Assembly: GCA_046545675.1 (NCBI GenBank)
Contig: JBKGZI010000006.1
Location: 1-44,133, forward strand
DNA: 44,133 nt
Reading direction: 5' to 3'
Origin: CAYLTX01 sp046545675
GTDB taxonomy: Bacteria; Myxococcota_A; Bradymonadia; Bradymonadales; Bradymonadaceae
The position numbers and the translations under genes were made by a program. Position 1 is the first letter of the stretch, and every line of letters starts with the position of its first letter. Below the pieces are notes generated by a model. The model was not told the DNA's origin and ran no database searches. It worked only from the letters and a program-made list of their open reading frames with translations. This document shows positions 14,449 through 22,343 of this stretch, one piece after another.

Positions 14449-14682
14449 ATGTCAGATGTACAAGAATTGGACGTCACTCAAATCGAGCCCCGCCAGAAGC
14501 ACCCGACCATCTTCAGGACCTTTGACGCGCTCGACGAAGGGGAATCCTTCGTGCTCGTCAACGACCACGATCCCAAGCCGCTTCGCTACCAATTCCAGGC
14601 CGAGCGGCCTGACGCCTTCGACTGGGAGTACCTCGAGCAGGGACCCGGCACGTGGAAGGTGCGCCTGACCCGCAACGCGTGA
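14449..14682 (+). CDS. DUF2249 domain protein
   Basis: This is a 77-residue soluble protein. GGAGG sits 6 bases before ATG 14449, which fixes the start; the frame is open 19 codons further upstream without a ribosome site. The sequence EPRQKHPTIFRTFDALDEGESFVLVNDHDPKPLRYQF matches the DUF2249 pattern (DhdPkPLryqf), and the tail GPGTWKVRLTR is typical. Such proteins often occur beside hemerythrin or RIC proteins and cytochrome oxidase or NO-related genes, but their biochemical role is not known. It is first behind the cco promoter, 112 bases before ccoN. Confidence 0.85.
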   Translation: MSDVQELDVTQIEPRQKHPTIFRTFDALDEGESFVLVNDHDPKPLRYQFQAERPDAFDWEYLEQGPGTWKVRLTRNA

Positions 14683-14794
14683 GTCGCGAGCCCGGGAGGC
14701 GCAGCGGATGTCCAGGCCAGGCACACCGGCGCGCCTCCCACTCGACTCAACCCGAGCAGCTCCTTCGAAATGTTGATATTGGCGCAGAGGGACC

Positions 14795-16237
14795 ATGCAA
14801 TCCGACCCCACACCTACTGGAGATGTCGAACGCGCGCGGCGCCCGCTGACCGTGGGCAAGACGCGCGTCGACCGACTCGACGACGTCGACCCGCGTCTGA
14901 CCAGGCTGGTCACGGCCTACCTGGCCTGCGCGACCTTCTGGCTGGTCCTGGGCACATTGGTCGGCCTGTTCTTGGGGTTCGCCCTGATGTGGCCGGACCT
15001 CTCCGAGGTCTCCTGGCTGTCGTTTGGCCGGCTTCGACCGGTGCATACCAACACCGTATTCTGGGGCTGGAGTTCGCTCGGCATGCTCGGGCTCGCCCAC
15101 TACGTGGTAGCAAAGACCTCTCGGGCACGACTGCACAGCTATAAGCTGGGGTGGGTGGCGCTGGCGCTCATCAACCTGTGCGTGATCGCCGGCGACGCGC
15201 TGCTCATCGCCGGGGTCAACAACGCCGGCCAGGAGTACCGTGAGTATATCTGGCCGGTCATGGCGCTGTTCGGCGCCGCGCTGGTGCTCGTGGCGGTCAA
15301 TTTTTACCGCACGATCCGCGCCCGCCAGACCCGCGAGATCTATATCTCGAATTGGTGGATTTTGGCAGCCGTGCTGTGGACGCTGACCCTGGCGGTCATC
15401 GCCTACCTGCCGGGCTACCAGGAGGGGCTGGGCCAGACCCTCATCCAGGGCTACTACATGCACCAGGGCGTGGGCATGTGGTTTACGCCGATGGTGCTCG
15501 GGCTGACCTACTACTTTTTGCCGCGCCTGCTCGACACCCCGATCTACTCGTATTCGCTGGGGGCGCTGGCGTTTGGCACCCAACTGTTGTTCTACACGAT
15601 GATCGGCTCGCATCACTTTGTGTTCAGCCCCATTCCCTGGTGGCTGCAGACGGTGGCGATCATCTTCAGCATCGGGATGATCATTCCGGTGGTGGCGGGC
15701 ACGGCCAACTTCGCGCTGACCGCGCGCGGCCACTGGGGCGCCATCCGAAAGAGCTACGCGCTGCCGTTTATCGCGGTGGGCGTCTTCTATTATATGGTCG
15801 GCTCGCTGCAGGGCTCGATCGAGGCGCTGCGCACCGCCAATCTGTACTGGCATTTCACCAACTTCACCGTCGGCCACTCGCATCTGACGATGTACGGCTT
15901 CGTGGCGTTCCTCATCTGGGGCGGCGTCTACGGGCTCTTGCCCCGGCTGACCGGCCGCGAGCCGGCTCAGTTGGCCGTGGGGATGCACTTCTGGCTGGCC
16001 TTCGTGGGGCTGGCCATCTACGGGGTGTCGATGTCGGTCGGCGGCACCGCTCAGGGCGTGAGCTGGCTGGCCGGCGACCCGTTTATGGAGTCGGTGCGCG
16101 CCATGGCGCCCTATTGGGTGTGGCGAGCGGTCGGGGGCACCCTGATGTTCACCTCGCATCTGATCTTTGCCTACAACCTGTGGACGATGACACCGCTTTC
16201 GGAAGCATCTGCCGCCGAGGAGGTCTCCGGTGATTGA
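14795..16237 (+). CDS. ccoN: cbb3-type cytochrome c oxidase subunit I (CcoN)
   Basis: This is the catalytic subunit of a C-family heme-copper oxidase, reducing O2 to water at low oxygen. It has 480 residues and about 12 membrane helices. Ligands can be placed: H84 (RPVHTNTVFWGW) and H363 for low-spin heme b, H361 for heme b3 (TVGHSH), and H223, H273 and H274 for CuB. Y267 stands six residues before the HH pair, where the cross-linked Tyr of cbb3 oxidases lies. That argues for oxygen reduction rather than a NorB-type NO reductase, although cbb3 enzymes have some NO reductase activity. Its stop overlaps the next start by 8 bases. No ccoGHIS assembly genes are in the window. Confidence 0.9.
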   Translation: MQSDPTPTGDVERARRPLTVGKTRVDRLDDVDPRLTRLVTAYLACATFWLVLGTLVGLFLGFALMWPDLSEVSWLSFGRLRPVHTNTVFWGWSSLGMLGLAHYVVAKTSRARLHSYKLGWVALALINLCVIAGDALLIAGVNNAGQEYREYIWPVMALFGAALVLVAVNFYRTIRARQTREIYISNWWILAAVLWTLTLAVIAYLPGYQEGLGQTLIQGYYMHQGVGMWFTPMVLGLTYYFLPRLLDTPIYSYSLGALAFGTQLLFYTMIGSHHFVFSPIPWWLQTVAIIFSIGMIIPVVAGTANFALTARGHWGAIRKSYALPFIAVGVFYYMVGSLQGSIEALRTANLYWHFTNFTVGHSHLTMYGFVAFLIWGGVYGLLPRLTGREPAQLAVGMHFWLAFVGLAIYGVSMSVGGTAQGVSWLAGDPFMESVRAMAPYWVWRAVGGTLMFTSHLIFAYNLWTMTPLSEASAAEEVSGD

Positions 16238-17231
16238 CCTGCACGAGAACGCTCGCATGCTCTTTGGCACCGCCTGGGCGGTCTTCGTCGCGCTGAGCTT
16301 CGCGGTGGCCATCGGCCCGGCGATGTGGAGCCAGGCCAATAACGAGCCGGTGCCCGAGTCTCGGGCGCTCGACGCCCAGGAGCAGCGCGGCCTGGACGTC
16401 TATGTCTCTGAGGGGTGCGTCGCCTGCCACACCCAGCAGGTGCGCCCCATCGCCGCCGATGAGCCCTTCGGGCGCCCGTCGGTGGCCGGCGATTATGCGC
16501 GCCTCGACCGCCAGGGCGTGTTCGCGGGGACTCCGGCGCTGCTCGGCTCCCAGCGCACCGGCCCCGACCTGGCCAACGTCGGCGAGCGGCAGCCGAGCAG
16601 CTCCTGGCATCTGATCCATCTATATAATCCGCGGGCGGTGGTCGAAGACTCGGTCATGCCCGCCCACCCGTGGCTGTTTCGCGAGGTCGACAACCCCGAC
16701 GACGGCCAGACGCTCGTCGAGATGCCCGCGCCCTATGGCCCCGATGACAAGAAGCTCGTCGCCACCGAGCGCGCCGAGGCGCTCGTCGCCTACTTGAAGA
16801 GCCTGAAGCAGCCGCCGCTGCCGGAGGGCTCCGAGGCAGCATCCGAGGACTCATCAGCAGAGGAGTCGAAGAGCCCGGGGGCGTCGCTCTACGAGCAAAA
16901 ATGCGCCAGTTGCCACGGCTCCGACGGCAGCGGCGTGCCGCAGACCTTTCCGCCGCTGGCAGGCGACCCGGTCGTCACCGCCGACAAGCCCGATGATCAC
17001 GTCCGCATCATCCTCGAGGGCATGCAGGGAGTCAGCATCGACGGCGTCGACTACTCGGCGGCCATGCCCGGCTTTGCCGACAGCCTCAGCGACGCTGATA
17101 TCGCCGCCATCGTCAACCACGAGCGCACAAGCTGGGGCAACGATGCCCCGACGATCACCGCCGAGGAGGTCGCCGAGCTGCGCGAGGCCGTCGAGGCCGG
17201 CACCGATGAAACTGGAGGCGACGATGAGTGA
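16230..17231 (+). CDS. ccoO: CcoO fused to a second cytochrome c domain (CcoO-CcoP-like)
   Basis: This membrane-anchored cytochrome c subunit carries electrons to CcoN. It has 333 residues from GTG 16230, with GAGGAGG 6 bases upstream. One N-terminal membrane helix (about 10-30) leads into a CcoO domain with heme c motif CVACH (C63, C66, H67), the typical GSQRTGPDLANVGER, and MPAHPWLF with the Met ligand (about 143). After a Ser/Glu-rich linker (about 198-216) comes a class I cytochrome c domain with CASCH (C225, C228, H229) and a Met in MPGF (about 279). Normal cbb3 enzymes use a separate diheme CcoP; none is seen here, so this fusion probably replaces it with one heme fewer. It overlaps both neighbours by 8 bases. 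Confidence 0.88.
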   Translation: MIDLHENARMLFGTAWAVFVALSFAVAIGPAMWSQANNEPVPESRALDAQEQRGLDVYVSEGCVACHTQQVRPIAADEPFGRPSVAGDYARLDRQGVFAGTPALLGSQRTGPDLANVGERQPSSSWHLIHLYNPRAVVEDSVMPAHPWLFREVDNPDDGQTLVEMPAPYGPDDKKLVATERAEALVAYLKSLKQPPLPEGSEAASEDSSAEESKSPGASLYEQKCASCHGSDGSGVPQTFPPLAGDPVVTADKPDDHVRIILEGMQGVSIDGVDYSAAMPGFADSLSDADIAAIVNHERTSWGNDAPTITAEEVAELREAVEAGTDETGGDDE

Positions 17232-17514
17232 CGAGACGAGCCACAATGAGACGACGCAACATGGGGCGAGCTCCAACGAGACAGCCGGCGACGCCGGCCA
17301 GACCCATTGGGCGCATACCCGCGCCGAGGGCCATCACTCCATGCCCCAAAGCGGCGGCCCGACGATCGCCGACTGGACGGTGGTCGTGGTGTCGGTGGTC
17401 ATCGTCGCCGTCTCGATCGTGCTGAGTATCCGCTACCTCTTTCGCCCCGGCGAGCAGGACCCCGACCACATCAAACGCCGAATCTTGCGCGAGGAAGGAG
17501 GCCCCGATGAGTGA
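17224..17514 (+). CDS. Small single-span membrane protein of the cco operon (CcoQ-like position)
   Basis: The protein is 96 residues. A polar, His/Asn/Thr-rich N-terminal half (1-50) precedes one membrane helix (about 54-76, TIADWTVVVVSVVIVAVSI) and a charged tail (RYLFRPGEQDPDHIKRRILREE). It overlaps the fused CcoO gene by 8 bases and the next gene by 8 bases, so translation is coupled. Position and size recall CcoQ, a small stabilising subunit, but I see no sequence signature. It may be an accessory subunit of this oxidase. Confidence 0.7.
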   Translation: MSDETSHNETTQHGASSNETAGDAGQTHWAHTRAEGHHSMPQSGGPTIADWTVVVVSVVIVAVSIVLSIRYLFRPGEQDPDHIKRRILREEGGPDE

Positions 17515-18004
17515 CCAGAAAACAAGCGACCGTCGCGCCGACCTCGAAGGCGACGATGACTGTTGGGTGTCGGTGTATCTGGACGACGCAGACGAGCCGC
17601 TGGCCCATTACCGACCGCCGGGCAAGCTGCAGGTCGACACTCGCCACATCGCCGATGGCGAGCACGTGCTGCGCATCGAGGCCGCCGATGACGACGGCGC
17701 GCTGGGCGTGCGCGAGGTGCCCTTCCGGGTGCGCAATGGCCCGGCCATCACCGTCGACGGCATCCGCGACGGAGAACTCGTGCGCGGCGATCTCTCGGTG
17801 ATGGTCCACGCCTTCAGCGGGGCCGAACGCGACGATTGGGAACCCGCGCGCGCCGAGAGCCCGACGCCCATTCCCACCTGGGTGTGGATCTTGGCGATCA
17901 TCATCTTCGCCTGGGGGATGTTCTATACGCTGTCGTTTTGGTTCCCCTACGAGGATTTCGCCGAGGCGCCGACCTGGCGTGCGGCCGCCGTCGAGGCCGA
18001 GTAG
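17507..18004 (+). CDS. Membrane-anchored protein with Ig-like domain, cco operon
   Basis: The protein is 165 residues. Residues about 18-105 look like a beta-sandwich (WVSVYLDDADEPLAHY, DGEHVLRIEAADDDG, VPFRVRNGPAITVDG) such as bacterial Ig-like folds. A Pro-rich turn follows, then one membrane helix (about 124-145, WVWILAIIIFAWGMFYTL). The soluble part comes first with no signal peptide, so it could stay in the cytoplasm, depending on topology. It overlaps the previous gene by 8 bases and is probably cotranslated with the oxidase subunits. I do not recognise a named family. An accessory or assembly role for the oxidase is inferred from position only. Confidence 0.65.
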   Translation: MSDQKTSDRRADLEGDDDCWVSVYLDDADEPLAHYRPPGKLQVDTRHIADGEHVLRIEAADDDGALGVREVPFRVRNGPAITVDGIRDGELVRGDLSVMVHAFSGAERDDWEPARAESPTPIPTWVWILAIIIFAWGMFYTLSFWFPYEDFAEAPTWRAAAVEAE

Positions 18005-18072
18005 ATCGGCCAAATCACACCCGGGGCGACCTCAACGGCGCCCCGCCCTCTTCTTGCTTCAAGGAGCTCGCC

Positions 18073-18366
18073 ATGACCTTCGTGATCACCGAACCCTGTC
18101 TGGGCACCTGCGACACCTCGTGTGTGGAGGTCTGCCCCGTCGACTGCATCCACGGGCCGATGTCAGTCGACGAAATCATGAGCATCAAGATGGACGGCGA
18201 CGAGGCAAAGCTCGCCGACATCCAGCTCTTTATCGACCCGGATATCTGCATCGACTGCGGCGCCTGCGAGCCGGAGTGTCCGGTCGAGGCCATCTTCGAG
18301 GAGTGGGATGTGCCCGACCAGTGGGAGGAGTATATCGACCTCAATGCCGCGTTCTTCGAGGCCTAA
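18073..18366 (+). CDS. 7Fe-type ferredoxin (FdxA-like)
   Basis: This is a small electron carrier of 97 residues. AAGGAG 6 bases upstream fixes the start at 18073. The N-terminal cysteines C9, C13, C17, C21 (CP) and C25, and the second set CIDCGACEPECP (C59, C62, C65, C69), resemble FdxA with one 3Fe-4S and one 4Fe-4S cluster. An insertion of about 10 residues (about 29-45) sits between the halves compared with typical FdxA. It is the last gene of the cco run, 68 bases after the Ig-like protein. Its redox partner is unknown. Confidence 0.88.
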   Translation: MTFVITEPCLGTCDTSCVEVCPVDCIHGPMSVDEIMSIKMDGDEAKLADIQLFIDPDICIDCGACEPECPVEAIFEEWDVPDQWEEYIDLNAAFFEA

Positions 18367-18430
18367 TTTGAACGAGGGACCACATGCGGTAGATTGGCAG
18401 CGTCACCAATCATCTTCGAGGTCGTACCCG

Positions 18431-19297
18431 ATGTTGCTCAAATCTGTCCCTGACTCTCTCTATCATCGCGCGCCTTTAGCCGACGACGCCGACGTGCGGC
18501 TTCGGTACCTGGGCACGGCCGGCTTTGTGGTCGAGGGGGCGGGACGAACGCTGGTCATCGATCCGTTCGTGAGCCGGCCGAGTCTGCGACAGACTATCTT
18601 CAAGCCGCTGGAGCCCGACGAGGCGCTCATCGCCGAGACGATCCCGCGCGCCGACGACGTGATCATCGGGCACGCCCACCACGACCATGTGCTCGACGCA
18701 CCCTGCCTGTGCCGGCAGACCGGCGCGCGATTTATCGGCTCGCCGGACGCCTGCAACGTGGCGCGGGCGGCGGGGCTCGGGGCCGCCCAGATCGTCGAGA
18801 CCAAAGGCGGCGAGTCCATCGCCTCGGGCCCGGCGACGCTGACGGGGCTGCCCTCGGAGCACGGGCGCGTCTACTTCAACCGGGTTAGCCTGCCCGGCGA
18901 TATCCCCGAGCCGCCGCCCTGGCCTGCCCGCGTCACCGACCTTCGCCACGGGCTGGTGCTCAATTGGCATATCGAATTGGCCGGCGTGAATATCGTCCAC
19001 ATCGACACGGCCGAGTTCTTCGCCGACCAGCTACGCGGGCTGAGCTGCGACGTGCTATGCCTATGCGCCATCGGGCGCAAATACCGTCCCAATTATGTCG
19101 TCGAGGCCGTCTCGCTGCTCCGGCCCAAGGTCGTCGTTGCCTGTCACTGGGACTGGTTCTTTACGGCTTACGGGGACGCACCGAAGTGCCTGCCGGGCGT
19201 GGATCTGCCGGGCTTCGTCGACGAGATTGTGAGCGCCGGTGCGCAGGCGGTGGTGTTGCCGTTCGATGGGGCGCTCGGGGTGCACGCGAGGGGCTAG
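18431..19297 (+). CDS. MBL-fold metallohydrolase (UlaG-like)
   Basis: The protein is 288 residues from ATG 18431. The metal site GHAHHDHV (HxHxDH) lies near residue 80, with VRLRYLGTAGFVVEGAGRTLVIDPFV at the start of the fold, as in the UlaG branch of metallo-beta-lactamase-fold proteins. Later His/Asp positions occur in LPSEHGRV and VHIDTAEFF, and CHWDWF near 238. The substrate is unknown. It ends one base from the convergent M19 gene. It is separated from the ferredoxin by 64 bases and may or may not share its transcript. Confidence 0.82.
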   Translation: MLLKSVPDSLYHRAPLADDADVRLRYLGTAGFVVEGAGRTLVIDPFVSRPSLRQTIFKPLEPDEALIAETIPRADDVIIGHAHHDHVLDAPCLCRQTGARFIGSPDACNVARAAGLGAAQIVETKGGESIASGPATLTGLPSEHGRVYFNRVSLPGDIPEPPPWPARVTDLRHGLVLNWHIELAGVNIVHIDTAEFFADQLRGLSCDVLCLCAIGRKYRPNYVVEAVSLLRPKVVVACHWDWFFTAYGDAPKCLPGVDLPGFVDEIVSAGAQAVVLPFDGALGVHARG

Positions 19298-19298
19298 G

Positions 19299-20954
19299 CT
19301 ACCTGGCCACCGACGGCATATGCCGGCGCGCGAACTCATAGGCGTTCTTCCAGGCGATCTTCTCGACCAGCTCGTCGACGCCGATGCTGTCGATCTGGCG
19401 GGTGTGGCGCTGCTCGTGGAGCAGGTCGCGCAGATCTTCGGCGAAGGTGGGAAAATCGACGACGGTGGCGTAGCGGCTGACCGGGTCGATCATGCCGTCG
19501 AAGTCGCTGCCGATGCAGATGCGGTCCCAGATGGTGCGCTTGTCGGCCTCACTCAGGCGGTCGTCGTTCATGATGACGTCGACGATGCCAAAGATCTGGT
19601 TGAGCATGATGTGGGGCCACTGGCTATAGGGCACCTTCTGGCCGGGGGGCACGCCGACGATGCGCTGGTCGAAGCTGACGCCGTATAATCCCTCGGAGCT
19701 GTGGACCATCCGGACGTCTTCGTCGGCGGTGTTGATGCCCCAGGCGTAAAACGGGTTTCGGTGCCAGTTGTCGTCCTCGGCAGGGCCGTTGGCGATCAGC
19801 TCGTCGAGCCCGGCGACGCCGGTGTGGGCGGAGTGGCTGCAGATGACCGGGATCTTGGGGAACTTCTCGCGCTGCGTATCACCGCGTTCATCGTGGCGGG
19901 CGTTATAGGGGCGCACGACCTCGTCGTAATACTCTTGGCGAGTCAACGGGCTCATATGCCGGGTGTCGATGAGGATGCGCCGGCCGCCGCGGTCCTCGAG
20001 GTCGTCGTCGAGGTCGAGGAGCTCGCGGACGATTCGCAGGCCGAGCTCGTCTCGCTGCTCGAAGCCCTCGTGCATGCGCGGCCTCTGGTCCATGACCAGA
20101 TTCGCCGCGTCGATGAGGCTGTGGGCGTGGCCGCAGATGCCGTTGTCGAAGTGGTGGGCCAGCGTCAGATAGAAGATCGGATAGGGCAGCTCTTTGAGGC
20201 GCCGGATGCGCTCGAAGATCACGTCGTCGTCGACGCGCGTGCCGTCGGGCCCCATCGAGAAGACGTGGCCGCCCTCGATGGACATCAACACGGCGAGGTC
20301 CTCACCGCCTTCTACGACATCCTCGAGGGTGTCGAGGCCGTCGACGAGGTGGTAGCGGCCGTCGACTTCGTGATGCCTGGCGCCGTCATCGTGGGGCAGC
20401 GGCAACTCGACGCATTCTTGCTGGCCGTTTCTGTTGAGGTAAAACTCGTATTCGCGCTCGAATTCGTCCCAATAATCATAGTCTTCGGACAGCAAATAGC
20501 GCACACGCCCCCTGCCGTATTTAAGGAAGATGCGATGCATGATCGCGCGCAGTGGGCCGCGGTTTCGGGCCACGGCCATCAGCCTCTTGGCGGCCGCCAT
20601 CGGCTCACCGCGCACCAAATCGGTGGCGCTTCGAGCCGCGGTGACCCCCGAGACCAGCTTGAGCAGCTCGGGGATAAAATTGTCGAGCTCGTGCTCGCCG
20701 CCCTGGAAAAACCCACGCTCGATAGGCGTAATCGAGGCAAAGACCAGACGGGTTTGGCTGTGGGCGAGCTGGGCGAAGCTAGCCTGAGAGTACTCGGCGG
20801 CGCGCTTGCCCTCGCGCATATGGCCGAGGTTGGTCTCCAGAACGTGCCAGGGGTGGAACCGCTGCGGATCGCCCTCCACATCCGGATCATTTCGCATGCG
20901 GTGAAAACCGAACATGGTCGGATGGCAATGCAGGTCGGCGAATTGTTTGGCCAT
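19299..20954 (-). CDS. Membrane dipeptidase (peptidase M19)-like amidohydrolase, enlarged
   Basis: The protein is 551 residues from ATG 20954. Zinc-site motifs of the M19/amidohydrolase fold can be followed: DLHCHPTMFGF at the N-terminus, MSIEGGHVF in the middle, then DTRHMSPLTRQEYYDEV, PVICSHSAHTGV and, near the C-terminus, CIGSDFDGMIDP. M19 enzymes cleave dipeptides and are usually 320-420 residues. Here an insertion of roughly 150-200 residues lies between the first metal motif and the SIEGGH region. No signal peptide is visible, so it is likely cytoplasmic. It shares a 58-base divergent region with the TraB-like gene. The true substrate is unknown. Confidence 0.8.
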   Translation of the reverse strand: MAKQFADLHCHPTMFGFHRMRNDPDVEGDPQRFHPWHVLETNLGHMREGKRAAEYSQASFAQLAHSQTRLVFASITPIERGFFQGGEHELDNFIPELLKLVSGVTAARSATDLVRGEPMAAAKRLMAVARNRGPLRAIMHRIFLKYGRGRVRYLLSEDYDYWDEFEREYEFYLNRNGQQECVELPLPHDDGARHHEVDGRYHLVDGLDTLEDVVEGGEDLAVLMSIEGGHVFSMGPDGTRVDDDVIFERIRRLKELPYPIFYLTLAHHFDNGICGHAHSLIDAANLVMDQRPRMHEGFEQRDELGLRIVRELLDLDDDLEDRGGRRILIDTRHMSPLTRQEYYDEVVRPYNARHDERGDTQREKFPKIPVICSHSAHTGVAGLDELIANGPAEDDNWHRNPFYAWGINTADEDVRMVHSSEGLYGVSFDQRIVGVPPGQKVPYSQWPHIMLNQIFGIVDVIMNDDRLSEADKRTIWDRICIGSDFDGMIDPVSRYATVVDFPTFAEDLRDLLHEQRHTRQIDSIGVDELVEKIAWKNAYEFARRHMPSVAR

Positions 20955-21012
20955 GGTAATCGCTCTGTGAAGGCGTATTGTTCTGGACACCGCAACTTTT
21001 AGCGTTCAACCT

Positions 21013-22266
21013 ATGGCCAATCAAGGTAAGAAGCTGCCGCGCGAACCCGAATTTCCGGCGATGATGGAACAACCGATTCAAGTCGATCGAGTCGTCCAGG
21101 GGCAAAGAGACGTCGTGCTGGTCTCGCTGTCGCGGGTCGACGAAGCGTCGATAGGCGCCCTCGAAGAGTTGATCGGCGAGGAGTCACCCGACACGGTCTG
21201 TCTGGGGATCGACGCGCAACGATTCGAGTGGACCTCCGATCAGGACGGGCGCGAGGCGATCGACCTGGTCGAGATCATCCACGGCGGCCAGACCGACCTG
21301 CTGGCCTCGTACCTTGCCATGAGCGCGCTCCATCGAAAATTCGCCAAATTCGTCGGCGTGCTCCCCGGCGAGGAGATGCAGGCGGCGGCCCGAGCGGCGC
21401 GCGCCTGCGGTGCAACCGTGGAGATGGTCGACCGCAGCATGGTCGCCACCTGCCTGCGCGCCTGGCGGCTGAGCTCGCGCTGGCACCGCGCGAAGCTGTC
21501 GTGGTTATTTACCCGCGGCCTCTTCAAGCGCACCGAGATGCGCGACGAATCCGGCGACTCTGACCAGTCCGACCCATCCGACGCGCCTGGCGATGCCGCT
21601 GCATGCGAACGCCTCGAGCAGGTGCGCGCCGACATGACGCGTGGCGTCCCGCTGGCCTGGCGGACCTTCGTCGACGAATCGTCGCGATATATGGCCGGGC
21701 GTATCAGTAAGCTCGAGGGCGATAAGCTCCTCGTGGTGACTTCCCCTGCGCATACGCCGAGCCTTCGAGAGCAACTCGAGCAGCCCCCCGGCGGGGCCGA
21801 GCAGGCCGAACTCGACGAGGTCCCCGAGAAGACATTTGCCTCACGCGCCCTGCCCTGGGTGATCACCGCGGTGATCATCGGGATGTTCATCGGCGGCTTC
21901 GCCTGGGGCGACCTCGACAAGGTCCAGGATGCCGCGGTCGCCTGGGTCTTGGCCAACGGCGCCTGCGGAGGGCTCGGCGCGATCCTATCGCTGGCCCACC
22001 CCGCCACGGTCGCCGCCGTGTTCATCTCGGCGCCGATCGTCTCGCTGAACCCTGCAGTGGGCGCCGGGCTGGTCGGGGCTCTGGTCCAGGCGCGGGTCGT
22101 ACCGCCCACGCTGCGCGATATGGAGCGGGTCGGTGACGACTTGTCGCGGATCAGCGGCTGGTGGCGCAACCGCCTGGCTCGCTTATTCGTCATCTTCGTG
22201 CTCGGCAACCTGGGGAGCACCATCGGCACCTTCGTGGCGCTGGCATGGCTGCCCGATGTATTCTGA
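21013..22266 (+). CDS. TraB/PrgY family membrane protein
   Basis: The protein is 417 residues. Residues 1-260 form the soluble TraB domain (VVLVSLSRVDEASIGALEELI; VCLGIDAQRFEW; GVLPGEEMQAAARAARACGATVEMVDR). The C-terminal part has several membrane helices (about 277-415) with AHPATVAAVFISAPIVSLNPAVGAGLVGALVQARVVPPTLRD, a conserved TraB-family signature. A Ser/Asp-rich insert (about 178-195) is lineage-specific. TraB/PrgY proteins were named for shut-down of peptide pheromone signalling in enterococci; in most bacteria their role is unknown. No peptide signalling genes are adjacent. Confidence 0.85.
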   Translation: MANQGKKLPREPEFPAMMEQPIQVDRVVQGQRDVVLVSLSRVDEASIGALEELIGEESPDTVCLGIDAQRFEWTSDQDGREAIDLVEIIHGGQTDLLASYLAMSALHRKFAKFVGVLPGEEMQAAARAARACGATVEMVDRSMVATCLRAWRLSSRWHRAKLSWLFTRGLFKRTEMRDESGDSDQSDPSDAPGDAAACERLEQVRADMTRGVPLAWRTFVDESSRYMAGRISKLEGDKLLVVTSPAHTPSLREQLEQPPGGAEQAELDEVPEKTFASRALPWVITAVIIGMFIGGFAWGDLDKVQDAAVAWVLANGACGGLGAILSLAHPATVAAVFISAPIVSLNPAVGAGLVGALVQARVVPPTLRDMERVGDDLSRISGWWRNRLARLFVIFVLGNLGSTIGTFVALAWLPDVF

Positions 22267-22343
22267 CCGGCCGGTTGGTGTTTGCAGTACGAGCGCGCTC
22301 GGATATACTCTGACGGTATTCAGACTACATTCGCAGCCAAACG

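Noticed and set aside
14795..16237. CcoN as a NO reductase (NorB or related)
   Set aside because: The cross-link Tyr and all oxidase ligands are in place, and the NorB glutamates are not evident.
19701..21002. 433-codon plus-strand frame opposite the M19 gene
   Set aside because: It is antisense to a gene with clear metal-site motifs.
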